DNA of 51,509 nt from Pseudomonadota bacterium. Its GTDB lineage: Bacteria; Pseudomonadota; Alphaproteobacteria; Rhizobiales; Rhizobiaceae. The DNA is taken from the NCBI GenBank assembly GCA_023457435.1, contig JAEWLS010000009.1, positions 1 to 51,509 on the forward strand, read 5' to 3'. Every line of letters begins with the position of its first letter. Within the stretch, counting starts at the first letter, position 1. The translations under genes and the position numbers were made by a program. The notes below the pieces were generated by a model. The model was given only the letters and a program-made list of their open reading frames with translations, was not told the origin of the DNA and did not search any database. Positions 18,038 through 26,345 of the stretch are shown in pieces.

Positions 18038-18487
18038 ATGACCGAGGTACTGTTCTATCACTTGACGGAATCGACGCTGGAGGAAGCACTTCCAGGCCTC
18101 GTCGAGCGCAGCGTGGCGCGTGGCTGGAGAGCGGTGATCCAGTCTGGCGGCGAGGAGCGTCGCGACGCGCTCGACGTCCATCTATGGACGTTTCGCGACG
18201 ATTCGTTTCTTGGCCATGGTACCGACCGCGAGCCGCATGCGGGCGAACAGCCCGTCCTGCTCACGACGTCGACGGACAACGCGAACGATGCGCCGATACG
18301 CTTCATTGTCGACGGCGCCGTCCCGCCGCCGCTCGACGGTTACGAGCGCGCGGTCTTCATGTTCGATGGCCACGACGAGGCTCAGCTTGCTGCCGCGCGT
18401 ACCCAATGGAAGGCGCTCAAGGCGGAAGGTCACACGCTGACCTATTGGCAGCAAACGTCCGACCGGCGATGGGAGCGCAAGGCCTAG
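18038..18487 (+). CDS. holC: DNA polymerase III chi subunit
   Basis: Chi links the clamp loader (through psi where present) to single-strand binding protein. The 149-residue product shows the typical chi start TEVLFYHLTESTLEEALP, the segment DALDVHLWTFRDDSFLGHG and the C-terminal YWQQTSDRRWERKA. The ATG at 18038 is 13 bp after the pepA stop; pepA-holC is the common arrangement in proteobacteria. An upstream in-frame reading lies inside pepA and is rejected. Confidence 0.93.
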   Translation: MTEVLFYHLTESTLEEALPGLVERSVARGWRAVIQSGGEERRDALDVHLWTFRDDSFLGHGTDREPHAGEQPVLLTTSTDNANDAPIRFIVDGAVPPPLDGYERAVFMFDGHDEAQLAAARTQWKALKAEGHTLTYWQQTSDRRWERKA

Positions 18488-18488
18488 T

Positions 18489-18926
18489 TCAGCGCTCGCG
18501 TGCTGCCACCGCGTCGAGCCTCTCGAGGATGCGTGGCCATCCGCTTCCCATGCCGAGATATCCGCGCTCGTCCTCCGGTCTGAAGCCGGACTGTTCCATC
18601 CGCACTCGCGTCCCCCCGGCCTCCGGCGTCAATGTCCAGGTGACCACGGTCCGCAGGCCGCTATCGGACTCCGAGCCGTCGCCCCAGGAATAGGAAAGCG
18701 TCCTCGGCCGATCCAGCGTCAGGACAACGCAGTTCGTCACTCCCGACCATCCTGGAACAGGCTTTGCGCTGAACGTGAAGCGGTGTCCGACTGTTGGCTC
18801 GAAGCTGTTTTCCATGAGCCATTCACTGATGATTTCGGACGTCGTCAGAGCGCGCCAGATCCTTTCGGGTTGGTGCGGCATGAGGCGTTCGACGACGATC
18901 GTCTTGTTTGCGGCTGCGACGGTCAT
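18489..18926 (-). CDS. SRPBCC (AHSA1-like) domain protein
   Basis: A 145-residue START/Bet v1-like fold protein of the AHSA1 group. Typical features are the start of the domain at VERLMPHQPERIWRALTTSE, the WLMENSFEP segment, VTWTLTPEAGGTRVRMEQSGF and the C-terminal long helix GWPRILERLDAVAA. Its ATG overlaps the stop of the upstream ArsR-type regulator by 4 bp. ArsR-SRPBCC pairs are frequent in alphaproteobacteria, where the regulator usually controls its own operon; the ligand is unknown. Confidence 0.88.
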   Translation of the reverse strand: MTVAAANKTIVVERLMPHQPERIWRALTTSEIISEWLMENSFEPTVGHRFTFSAKPVPGWSGVTNCVVLTLDRPRTLSYSWGDGSESDSGLRTVVTWTLTPEAGGTRVRMEQSGFRPEDERGYLGMGSGWPRILERLDAVAARER

Positions 18927-19252
18927 TGGTCCATCCTGCTGAGAACATCTTCAAGTTTGTCAAAGCGCTCACGCCAGAAGGCGGCGTAGTGGTCGAGCCA
19001 GTCGATCAGAGGGGCAAGCCCGTGAGGCTCGGCGCTATAGTATGTCAGACGGCCGGCCGGCCGGTCGCGTACGAGGCCGGCCGCCCTTAGCGCTGCCAAG
19101 TGCTTGGACACTGCCGGCTGCGATACGTTTGCGTGTGATGTCAACGAGGCGACCGACAGTTCGCCCTCGCTCAACAAGCGCTCGTATAGCCTCCGGCGCG
19201 TGGGATCCGACAATACTCTGAACAGCTGGTCCGAAGGCGGCGGGCGAGTCAT
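18923..19252 (-). CDS. ArsR/SmtB family transcriptional regulator
   Basis: A 109-residue winged-helix repressor. It shows LFRVLSDPTRRRLYERLL at the N-terminus, recognition helix region NVSQPAVSKHLAALRAAGLV and wing RPAGRLTYYSAEP. It has no ArsR-type metal-binding ELCVCDL motif and no cysteine, so metal sensing is unlikely. It is co-transcribed with the overlapping SRPBCC gene. A palindromic site (19283-19298) upstream suggests autorepression. The C-terminal helix (FWRERFDKLEDVLSRMDQ) is typical of the SdpR-like subgroup. Confidence 0.92.
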   Translation of the reverse strand: MTRPPPSDQLFRVLSDPTRRRLYERLLSEGELSVASLTSHANVSQPAVSKHLAALRAAGLVRDRPAGRLTYYSAEPHGLAPLIDWLDHYAAFWRERFDKLEDVLSRMDQ

Positions 19253-19282
19253 CTCATAACCATCCGGATATTGATTGAATAC

Positions 19283-19298
19283 ATAACTCAGTGGTTAT
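19283..19298. promoter_or_regulatory. candidate operator of the ArsR-type regulator
   Basis: ATAAC (19283-19287) and GTTAT (19294-19298) form an inverted repeat around a 6-nt spacer, 31 bp upstream of the regulator's ATG. A further ATAACCA (19256-19262) is also inverted to TGGTTAT (19292-19298). AT-rich inverted repeats of this form are typical of ArsR-SRPBCC promoters. The site is in a divergent spacer, so it could also influence the ABC-F gene at 19369. Confidence 0.6.
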
Positions 19299-19368
19299 CG
19301 GTCGGTCAAGCGTCGACCATACACTCCGCGACTTGCGTCTTGCGCCTGCGTATCCAATAAGCCGCGCC

Positions 19369-21246
19369 ATGCTGACCATTACCGACCTGTCGCTGCGGAT
19401 TGCCGGGCGCCTGCTTCTTGACCATGCCTCTCTGGCGCTCCCCACGGGCGCGAAGGCGGGGCTCGTCGGCAGAAATGGGACCGGCAAGACCACGCTGTTC
19501 CGCGCCATCACCGGAGACCTGGCCTCGGAGACTGGTTCAGTCTCGATTCCCCGCAACACTCGCATCGGGCAGGTCGCCCAGGAGGCGCCGGGCACCGAGG
19601 AGCCGCTGATCGACATCGTCCTCGCCGCCGACACCGAACGTGCCGCGCTGCTGGCAGAGGAGAGGACGGCGACGGACGCAAACCGCATCGCCGAGATCCA
19701 TATGCGCCTGGCCGACATCGATGCGCACACGGCCGAGGCGCGCGCCGCCACGATTCTTGCCGGCCTTGGCTTCGACGACGCGGCGCAGCGACGACCGGCA
19801 AGCAGCTTCTCCGGCGGTTGGCGCATGCGCGTCGCGCTCGCCGCTGTGCTGTTCTCGCAGCCCGACCTCCTGCTGCTCGACGAGCCGACGAACTACCTCG
19901 ACCTCGAGGGCACGCTTTGGCTCGAAAACTACGTAGCGAAATATCCGCATACGGTGCTGCTCATCAGCCACGACCGCGACCTGCTGAACCGCGCCGTCAA
20001 CTCCATCGTCCATCTCGACCAGAAGAAGCTCACCTTCTGGCGCGGCGGCTACGACCAGTTTGAGCGTCAGCGAGCCGAACAGATGCTTCTGCAGGAGAAG
20101 AGTCGGCAGAAGCAGGAGGCGCAACGCAAGCATCTGCAGTCCTTCGTGGACCGCTTCAGGGCCAAGGCCTCGAAGGCCCGGCAGGCGCAGTCGCGCATCA
20201 AGGCGCTGGAGAAGATGAAGCCTATCGCCGCGATGATCGAGGATTCGGTAAGGCCGTTCTCGTTCCCCGAGCCGGTCAAGACGGTGGCCTCGCCGATCGT
20301 GGCGATCAACGGCATGTCGGTCGGGTACAAGCCAGGCGAGCCCGTGCTGAAGCGCCTGACCCTGCGCATCGACAACGACGACCGCATCGCGCTTCTCGGC
20401 GCCAACGGCAACGGCAAGTCGACGTTCGCCAAGCTCTTGTCGGGACGTCTGAAGGGCGAGACCGGCACGATGACCGTGGCGCCGGGCCTCAAGGTCGCGA
20501 TCTTCGCGCAGCACCAGCTCGACGATCTGCGGCCCGACGAGAATGCCTATGAGCACGTGCGACGTCTTATGCCCGATGCGCCAGAGCCGAAGGTTCGCGC
20601 ACGCGTCGCGCAGTTCGGGCTGGCGACCGAGAAGATGGGAACCGCGGCCAAGGATCTGTCGGGCGGCGAGAAGGCGCGGCTGCTCATGGGCTTGTCGTCG
20701 TTCGAGGGTCCCAATCTCTTCATCCTCGACGAACCGACCAACCACCTCGACATCGACAGCCGCGAAGCGCTGATCCACGCGCTCAACGACTTTCCCGGCG
20801 CCGTCATCGTCATCTCGCACGACCGCCACCTTCTGGAGGCCACTGTCGACCGCCTGTGGCTCGTCAAGGATGGCACGGTTGCGCCCTATGACGGCGATCT
20901 CGACGACTATCGTCAGGAGGTCACCGGTTCTGCAGGAGACCGGCGTGAGAAGCGCGAGGCCGATAAGGCGTCCAAGGCCGACAAACGGCGCGAATCCGCC
21001 GCACGTCGCGCCGCCCTCGAGCCGCTGGCGAAGCAGATCAAGGCGACCGAGGGCCTGATGGATCGCACCCGCAGGCGCCTCGACGGCATCGAGGATCAGC
21101 TCGCCGACCCGACGCTTTACGAGCGCGACCCGAAAGCCGTTACCGAGTTGTCGAAGGAGCGCGCGCAACTGGCCGCCGCGCTGGAGAAACACGAGGAGAG
21201 CTGGCTCGCAATGTCGGCCGAGTACGAGGAGGGGATGGCCGAGTAA
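19369..21246 (+). CDS. ABC-F family ATP-binding protein
   Basis: A soluble protein with two ABC domains and no membrane segment, 625 residues, of the ribosome-associated ABC-F family (Uup/YheS-like). The first domain has Walker A GRNGTGKTT, signature FSGGWRMRVALA and Walker B LLLDEPTNYLD. An interdomain linker rich in Lys/Gln (about 235-290) follows. The second domain has GANGNGKST, LSGGEKARLLM and LFILDEPTNHLD. The C-terminal 90 residues are a charged coiled coil. The start MLTITDLSLRI is the family start; an upstream GTG would add an unrelated leader overlapping the operator region. Confidence 0.93.
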   Translation: MLTITDLSLRIAGRLLLDHASLALPTGAKAGLVGRNGTGKTTLFRAITGDLASETGSVSIPRNTRIGQVAQEAPGTEEPLIDIVLAADTERAALLAEERTATDANRIAEIHMRLADIDAHTAEARAATILAGLGFDDAAQRRPASSFSGGWRMRVALAAVLFSQPDLLLLDEPTNYLDLEGTLWLENYVAKYPHTVLLISHDRDLLNRAVNSIVHLDQKKLTFWRGGYDQFERQRAEQMLLQEKSRQKQEAQRKHLQSFVDRFRAKASKARQAQSRIKALEKMKPIAAMIEDSVRPFSFPEPVKTVASPIVAINGMSVGYKPGEPVLKRLTLRIDNDDRIALLGANGNGKSTFAKLLSGRLKGETGTMTVAPGLKVAIFAQHQLDDLRPDENAYEHVRRLMPDAPEPKVRARVAQFGLATEKMGTAAKDLSGGEKARLLMGLSSFEGPNLFILDEPTNHLDIDSREALIHALNDFPGAVIVISHDRHLLEATVDRLWLVKDGTVAPYDGDLDDYRQEVTGSAGDRREKREADKASKADKRRESAARRAALEPLAKQIKATEGLMDRTRRRLDGIEDQLADPTLYERDPKAVTELSKERAQLAAALEKHEESWLAMSAEYEEGMAE

Positions 21247-21249
21247 CTG

Positions 21250-21849
21250 CTATTGCCGGCCCCAGCGTGGCGGAGGCGGCGATGAGTTCGGGTTACTGGG
21301 CGTGCGCTTGCGGAAGCCCGCGATGAAACCGACAAGGCCGACAATCATCAGAATGTAACCGGCAGGCACCAGATTGGGCTGGCGCAGGCCGCGCGTCCCC
21401 TCGACGATAACCGTCACCGACGAGATATCGACGCCCTCGGCATCGCCGCGCGCGACATTGATTTGAAGGCCGCTGCCGTCGCTTTCGACAGTGCCAGCCC
21501 GCTGACGATAGGCGACTTCACCGGTCTGCGGATTTGTGATGCGGCCGTCGACGCCCTTAAAATCAAGTGCTTCGGCAAGAACGGTGCGACCACCCTCGGC
21601 AGCCGTCACGGTCAACACGGCGCCTTGAAGATCGGAACGCAGCGGCCCCCGGCTGATCATCTCGACCGCAATGGCGAGCGGAGTATCGGTCTCATCCGGC
21701 TGCACTTCCGCTGGCCTGAACCCTCCAACGGGATCGAAAACCGCCGAGCTAGCGAGCGTCGAGTTCGCGAGATTGCGCTCCGTCCATGGGTAGACGAAAG
21801 CAAGCCCGACGCCGGCGACCAGCAAGAGCAATGAAAGAAACCGGACCAA
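21250..21849 (-). CDS. membrane-anchored protein of unknown function
   Basis: A 199-residue protein with an N-terminal membrane segment (about 4-20, FLSLLLLVAGVGLAFVYPW) and a C-terminal one (about 163-179, YILMIVGLVGFIAGF). They flank a beta-rich, probably periplasmic domain of about 140 residues. The C-terminal tail after the second span is Pro/Ser-rich and basic (RKRTPSNPNSSPPPPRWGRQ). I do not recognise a family with known function. It lies downstream of a terminator for the glycine-repeat gene, so it needs its own promoter or readthrough. Its stop is 3 bp from the convergent ABC-F stop. Confidence 0.7.
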   Translation of the reverse strand: MVRFLSLLLLVAGVGLAFVYPWTERNLANSTLASSAVFDPVGGFRPAEVQPDETDTPLAIAVEMISRGPLRSDLQGAVLTVTAAEGGRTVLAEALDFKGVDGRITNPQTGEVAYRQRAGTVESDGSGLQINVARGDAEGVDISSVTVIVEGTRGLRQPNLVPAGYILMIVGLVGFIAGFRKRTPSNPNSSPPPPRWGRQ

Positions 21850-21850
21850 G

Positions 21851-21880
21851 AAAAACCCGCGCGACGATTGCCGCGCGGGT
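21851..21880 (-). terminator. intrinsic terminator of the glycine-repeat protein gene
   Basis: A 9-bp perfect GC-rich stem (21855-21863 with 21872-21880) with an 8-nt loop. Read leftward it is followed directly by five T (complement of the A run 21851-21855). It lies between the leftward genes at 21925 and 21250. Confidence 0.82.
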
Positions 21881-21924
21881 CTGCCATGGCCCGTAGGAGT
21901 TGTCCACGTTCACCCCCTGCCAGG

Positions 21925-22608
21925 TTAGCGCGATGCAGACTGGACTGCCTGGCAAAGGGTCATGAGTTCGCGGTCAAAACCGCCATTAGCCAGAATATCG
22001 TCGCACCGTCGTGCGAGGCGCCGAATCTCCTCGGGGGAGGCTTGAGCGAGGCTAGAAGGCAAGTCGCGACCCGAGATCGAATTCCCGTTTGGCTGGGTGG
22101 GCGCCAGAGGCATCGCGGGGTTTATCGGGCCTTGAACTGTGCCGCCCAAACCGCCTGATCCGCCCGTTCCGGACCCACCTCCAGCGCTGCCACCGGTTCC
22201 TCGCGCGCCTATCCCAACACCGACGTTGGCGTCGACGCCATCGCCGATGCCCACATTGGCACCTGCGCCGACTCCGCTGCCACCGCCGATCGAGGCAGTC
22301 GCGGCCGCATCGACGCCGCCGCTCCCGCCAACGGTGGCGTCGACGGAAGCTGCGGTGCCACCGCCGCCGCCAAGGCTCGCATCGACGTCGGCGGCGACGC
22401 CGTTAGATCCGCCGATGCCAACATTGGCGGCGGCGGCGACGCCATCGCTGCCACCAATCCCAAGTCCGACGTCGGCATTGACGCCGTTTGACCCGCCGAC
22501 GCTGATGTCGACTCCGACGCCGATGCCTTCCTGCGCATTTGCCGCTGCGATCGCCACCAGGACGACGGCGCTGCCGGCAATCAGCGTCGTGAATACGCGC
22601 TTGGTCAT
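21925..22608 (-). CDS. secreted glycine-rich repeat protein, unknown function
   Basis: A 227-residue exported protein with a clear signal peptide (1-26, ending ANAQ). Residues 27-137 are imperfect repeats of about 14 residues with consensus V-x-A-x-V-x-x-x-I-G-G-S-x-G. They include VNADVGLGIGGSDG, VAAAANVGIGGSNG and VAADVDASLGGGGG. A Gly/Ser linker and a Pro-rich stretch follow. The tail of about 45 residues is ordered-looking, with two Cys (RRCDDILANGGF; MTLCQAV). The start MTKRVF has AAGGAG upstream; an in-frame ATG 48 bp earlier is less likely. The repeat pattern suggests a stacked beta structure at the surface. Function is not known. Confidence 0.75.
   Translation of the reverse strand: MTKRVFTTLIAGSAVVLVAIAAANAQEGIGVGVDISVGGSNGVNADVGLGIGGSDGVAAAANVGIGGSNGVAADVDASLGGGGGTAASVDATVGGSGGVDAAATASIGGGSGVGAGANVGIGDGVDANVGVGIGARGTGGSAGGGSGTGGSGGLGGTVQGPINPAMPLAPTQPNGNSISGRDLPSSLAQASPEEIRRLARRCDDILANGGFDRELMTLCQAVQSASR
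22198..22482 (-). repeat. 42-bp tandem repeats encoding 14-residue Gly-rich units
   Basis: Seven consecutive units (five of 14 residues, then 12 and 13) inside the gene at 21925-22608, following a first unit directly after the signal peptide. The repeats are visible at protein level; the DNA copies have diverged. Confidence 0.7.
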
Positions 22609-22747
22609 AACGTGCTCCTTTGCGTTTCCTGCGTTCCGGTGTTTCCCGGTCTGCATGGAAAGCCCCCTGTGGAGCGGTGGTTTCTACAGCTTTGACGACA
22701 TCCTTTCGGGGGCGTTTACGCAATGCGGGGCATTCGAAAGACCTAAG

Positions 22748-23260
22748 TCAGGCGAAAGGCTGCCCGCCGGGAGTCCGCTGGAAGTATATGAGGTCGAGCT
22801 GCAGCGAGGGCTGGCCGAGACGGGTCAGGATGGCGTGCGCCTGTCCCCTGTGGTGCGTTTGGTGGTTGAAGAAGTGCGCCAGCGCCGGAGATAGGCGCTG
22901 CGACACCGTGCGCATGTCGGCCACCGTAACGTAGGTGAAGCGTCCGGCAAGGTCCCTCGGAGTGAGGCTCTCGATCCACGAGATGATACGGCTGTCCTCC
23001 GCTTCACGCGCAAGCGTCAGGGCGGGGAGACCGGGAAACAGGACGGTGTCCAGCGCCGCAGGCGCTTCCCCTTCGCCGGTGAAGCGCTTCAGCCAGATGC
23101 GGTCTGCGACCAGTATATGGTTGAGCGTCTTCATCAACGTGGGGAAGAAGGTCCCGGCTTCACGGTTGAGCTCCTCCTCGCTCAGCACCGCCGCCGCGGT
23201 GTAGAGCCGCTGGTTCGACCAGCGGTTGTAGGCTGCCATCATTGAAAAGTGCTGCTTCAC
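22748..23260 (-). CDS. DinB family protein
   Basis: A 170-residue four-helix-bundle protein of the DinB/YfiT superfamily, thought to be metal-dependent thiol-using enzymes. It starts MKQHFSMMAAYNRWSNQRLY, a typical family opening. It has the metal-ligand candidates His48 (LNHILVAD) and the pair in HFFNHQTHHRGQ. Length is normal. It is monocistronic and divergent from ndk. The substrate is unknown. Confidence 0.88.
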   Translation of the reverse strand: MKQHFSMMAAYNRWSNQRLYTAAAVLSEEELNREAGTFFPTLMKTLNHILVADRIWLKRFTGEGEAPAALDTVLFPGLPALTLAREAEDSRIISWIESLTPRDLAGRFTYVTVADMRTVSQRLSPALAHFFNHQTHHRGQAHAILTRLGQPSLQLDLIYFQRTPGGQPFA

Positions 23261-23389
23261 GGCTCTGACCTGTCTTCATGGGCGTCGGGCGTGATAGCAC
23301 GCCGCCGCGTTTGCGCGTCAGTGACTTCACAGCGCCGCCTGCCGCCGCTATAGAGCCGCCACTTTTCCCCAATTTCCAAGGATTTGACG

Positions 23390-23812
23390 ATGGCGATCGA
23401 ACGCACTTTCTCGATGATCAAGCCGGACGCCACGAAGCGCAACCTGACGGGCGCGATCATCAAGATGCTTGAAGAGGCGGGCCTGCGCGTCATCGCGTCG
23501 AAGCGCGTCTGGATGAGCCGCCGCGAGGCCGAGGGCTTCTATGCCGTGCACAAGGACCGCCCGTTCTTCGGCGAGCTTGTCGAGTTCATGTCGTCGGGCC
23601 CGACCGTCGTGCAGGTTCTGGAAGGCGAGAACGCCGTCGCCCGCAACCGCGAAGTGATGGGCGCCACCAACCCGGCCAACGCTGCCGAGGGCACCATCCG
23701 CAAGACGCACGCCCTGTCGATCGGCGAGAACTCGGTGCACGGATCTGACGCACCCGAGACTGCCGCGCAGGAGATTCGCTACTGGTTCTCGGATACCGAG
23801 ATCGTCGGCTGA
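23390..23812 (+). CDS. ndk: nucleoside diphosphate kinase
   Basis: Transfers the gamma phosphate of ATP to nucleoside diphosphates. At 140 residues it has the exact usual length. It opens MAIERTFSMIKPDA, with the active-site histidine His117 in NSVHGSD. AAGGA stands 7 nt before the ATG; a TTG two codons earlier is a less likely start. An intrinsic terminator follows at 23836. Confidence 0.98.
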   Translation: MAIERTFSMIKPDATKRNLTGAIIKMLEEAGLRVIASKRVWMSRREAEGFYAVHKDRPFFGELVEFMSSGPTVVQVLEGENAVARNREVMGATNPANAAEGTIRKTHALSIGENSVHGSDAPETAAQEIRYWFSDTEIVG

Positions 23813-23835
23813 TCGCCTGCGAAGTTCACATTAGG

Positions 23836-23862
23836 AAAGGCCGGGCTCGCCCCGGCCTTTTT
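23836..23862. terminator. bidirectional intrinsic terminator
   Basis: A 10-bp perfect stem (23836-23845 with 23851-23860), 5-nt loop, arms starting AAAGG and ending CCTTT, then TT. It lies between the convergent ndk and GGDEF-EAL genes. Confidence 0.88.
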
Positions 23863-26114
23863 CACGCGCTGGCAAGGGCCAAGGTGAATGCTTCCGCCAC
23901 GTCGCTGGCATGCTCGTGCGCGTAGGTTTCGAAGGCCGCGAGGGGCTGCGCCCTCGCGTATAGCCAGCCCTGAAAGCGGTTGCACCCGTGCGCCCGCAGA
24001 AATGCCTCCTGTTCCGCCGTCTCGACCCGCTCTGCCACGGACGTGAGTCCGAGCGTGCGCGCCATGCCGAGGATGGTCTGGACGAGAACGCGATTGCTCT
24101 CGCTTTTGTCGATGTCGGCGACGAACGAGCCGTCTACCTTCACTTCGTCGAAAGGCAGCGTCTTGAGATAGGTCAGCGACGAGTAGCCGGTGCCGAAATC
24201 GTCGAGCGCCAAGCCGACACCGAGCGATTTCAGTCCGAGCATGCGCTCCGCGATGAGCGCCTGGTCCCGAGCCATGACGTGCTCGGTGACCTCGATGGTC
24301 AGCCTGGTTCCAGAGACACCATACTCGGCGAGCAGGCGCCGCAGCGTTGGAACCAGCTCCTCCTGTTGGAAGCACTGAACGCTGAGATTGATCGATAGGC
24401 GCAGATGCATCAGGCGGCGGTGACGCTGCCAGCGAGCCAGCGTGGCGACCGCGCGCTCCACGACGATTGCGCCGATGCCGCTGATCAGGCCGAACTGCTC
24501 GGCAAGCGGAATGAAGCGGTCCGGCGCGATCAGACCGAGTTCCGGGTGATGCCAGCGTATCAGCGCTTCGGCGGCTACGACGCCGCCAGCTTCGTCCACG
24601 AGCGGTTGGTAGTGCAACTCGAAGTCGATCCCGCCTTGGCTGATCGCATCCTTGAGGTCGGCAAGCAGCTTGTAGCGCTCGGCCTCGCGGTTCATGGACA
24701 CCGGATCGTAGAGCGCGACACTGTCGCGGCCTGAGGACTTGGCTTCGTACATGGCCACATCGGCGCGCTTCAGAACCTCGTCGGGTTCCGCGCTTGAGCC
24801 ATCGAACACCACGACGCCGATCGACGCGGACGCCCGATGGTTTACTTCGCCGAGTTCGAACGGCTGACGCATTGCCGTCACCAGGCGATTGCCGAGCGTG
24901 ATGGCGCTGCGCGTGGCCTCGGCTTCGGTCGGGCCTGCGTCCTCGATCAGCACCACGAACTCGTCGCCGCCGATACGGGCAACGTGCCGCCCCGCACCCG
25001 CAGTCGCCTGCAGGCGCTCGGCCGCCTTGATCAGATACTTGTCGCCGACGTCGTGGCCTTGAGTGTCGTTGAGGGACTTGAAATTGTCGAGGTCGATGAA
25101 GAGCAGAGCGCCGCGCTGATGGTCTGCAGCGCATGCCCTAACTGCACCGGCAATCCGGTCGAGGAAGGCCCGGCGGTTTGGCAGGCCGGTCAGCGTGTCG
25201 TAGTAGGCCAGCCTTTCGACCGCGAGCTGGTTGTTCTTCCTCAGCGTCACGTCGGACAGATAGCCGTGCCAGATGACGGCGCCCTCGGCGATCTCCGGAG
25301 TCGCCGATACCCGGATCCACTTCTCCTCGCCAAGCGGACAGGTGTATCGATGCTCGATGTCGAAGGGTTGCGGATAGCCGCCGCGCAATCCGAAGCACTC
25401 CGCGTAGAGGGCACGGTCCGCGTCCGGCACCCGGCTCAGAAACGCCCGCCAGTCAGCCATCTGTGCCTGTGCAGGTATGCCGCTTAGCCGCTCGAAGCCC
25501 GGGCTGAGATAATCGACGACGCTCAGCTTCCCCGGTGTCACCGTGCACTGGAACAGGCTTCCGGGCACTTCGCGCATGAGCTTGGAGAATTGTTCCTCCA
25601 GCTTCAGGCGCTTGACGGTCTCGGTGATCTCGCGGACGGAACCCTCATAGTAGAGTGGCCGGCCGCTGCGTTTGTGGCGCACGAGCCGCGCCGATTCGGT
25701 GATCCAGATCCGCTCGCGCGTCTTGTGCCGATAGATCTCCGAAATGAAATCGACGACCTTGCCGTCTTGTTCGATCAGCCGCATGAACTCGTTGCGGCGA
25801 TTGGGATCGACATACCATTCGCCGGCGATGTCGCTGACCTTGGCGAGCATTTCCCGTTCGGTCTGGTAACCGTTCAGCCTCACCAGGGCGCGGTTGGCCT
25901 TGATCTGCCGCCCGCTTGGCAGCGAACGATAGATTCCCTCGGAGAGGTTCTCGATCAGTTCGTCCGTGTTCGATTGCTGGCTTCGTGCGCGGAAATAGAG
26001 GCGCCGATAGCGCAGCATCCAAAGCGCGAGGAGCACAGACAGTATGAAGTTCGCGGTGACCAGCCACAAAGGGCTGCCCGAGAGCTCGGTCACCGAGGAG
26101 AGTACTGCCTGCAT
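23862..26114 (-). CDS. membrane-anchored PAS-PAS-GGDEF-EAL cyclic-di-GMP protein
   Basis: A 750-residue bifunctional-type signalling protein. An N-terminal membrane segment (about 16-36) is followed by two PAS-like sensor regions (about 50-165 and 175-292). A GGDEF domain (about 300-465) has an intact GGDEF at 382-386. An EAL domain (about 485-745) has EAL at 516-518 and DDFGTG at 638-643. Both catalytic signatures are intact, so it may make and degrade cyclic di-GMP. No RxxD inhibitory site is seen five residues before GGDEF. The gene stands alone, with a 231-bp spacer upstream, and probably tunes motility, biofilm or surface traits. Confidence 0.93.
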   Translation of the reverse strand: MQAVLSSVTELSGSPLWLVTANFILSVLLALWMLRYRRLYFRARSQQSNTDELIENLSEGIYRSLPSGRQIKANRALVRLNGYQTEREMLAKVSDIAGEWYVDPNRRNEFMRLIEQDGKVVDFISEIYRHKTRERIWITESARLVRHKRSGRPLYYEGSVREITETVKRLKLEEQFSKLMREVPGSLFQCTVTPGKLSVVDYLSPGFERLSGIPAQAQMADWRAFLSRVPDADRALYAECFGLRGGYPQPFDIEHRYTCPLGEEKWIRVSATPEIAEGAVIWHGYLSDVTLRKNNQLAVERLAYYDTLTGLPNRRAFLDRIAGAVRACAADHQRGALLFIDLDNFKSLNDTQGHDVGDKYLIKAAERLQATAGAGRHVARIGGDEFVVLIEDAGPTEAEATRSAITLGNRLVTAMRQPFELGEVNHRASASIGVVVFDGSSAEPDEVLKRADVAMYEAKSSGRDSVALYDPVSMNREAERYKLLADLKDAISQGGIDFELHYQPLVDEAGGVVAAEALIRWHHPELGLIAPDRFIPLAEQFGLISGIGAIVVERAVATLARWQRHRRLMHLRLSINLSVQCFQQEELVPTLRRLLAEYGVSGTRLTIEVTEHVMARDQALIAERMLGLKSLGVGLALDDFGTGYSSLTYLKTLPFDEVKVDGSFVADIDKSESNRVLVQTILGMARTLGLTSVAERVETAEQEAFLRAHGCNRFQGWLYARAQPLAAFETYAHEHASDVAEAFTLALASA

Positions 26115-26345
26115 GAATACGTCGCGCCGAGATTGTCGTGGGCGACACTATCGGCGGCACGTTTCAAATCTTCTAATAAGGCGCCCGGTCCACGATTATG
26201 AACATGGAAGGATAATCTCCCGGCAGTCCGCATCGAATAACACGAGCCGGCTACCGGTTTCTTCGAAACGGGTACCGCGCATCAACGCGCTGAAATAGGC
26301 GCGCTCCGGCCTACCTCGTACCGGCCCGCCCAAACGTGATCGCAG

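Noticed and set aside
19537..21192. Long leftward open frame opposite the ABC-F gene
   Set aside because: It mirrors the ABC-F coding frame; no ribosome binding site and no recognisable domain.
22139..22894. Rightward Pro/Thr-rich open frame opposite the glycine-repeat gene
   Set aside because: It is the complement of the Gly/Ala repeats; the leftward reading has a signal peptide, SD and terminator.
26252..26274. Imperfect hairpin between moaE and the GGDEF-EAL gene
   Set aside because: One mismatch in a 10-bp stem and no T run on either strand; too weak to call a terminator.
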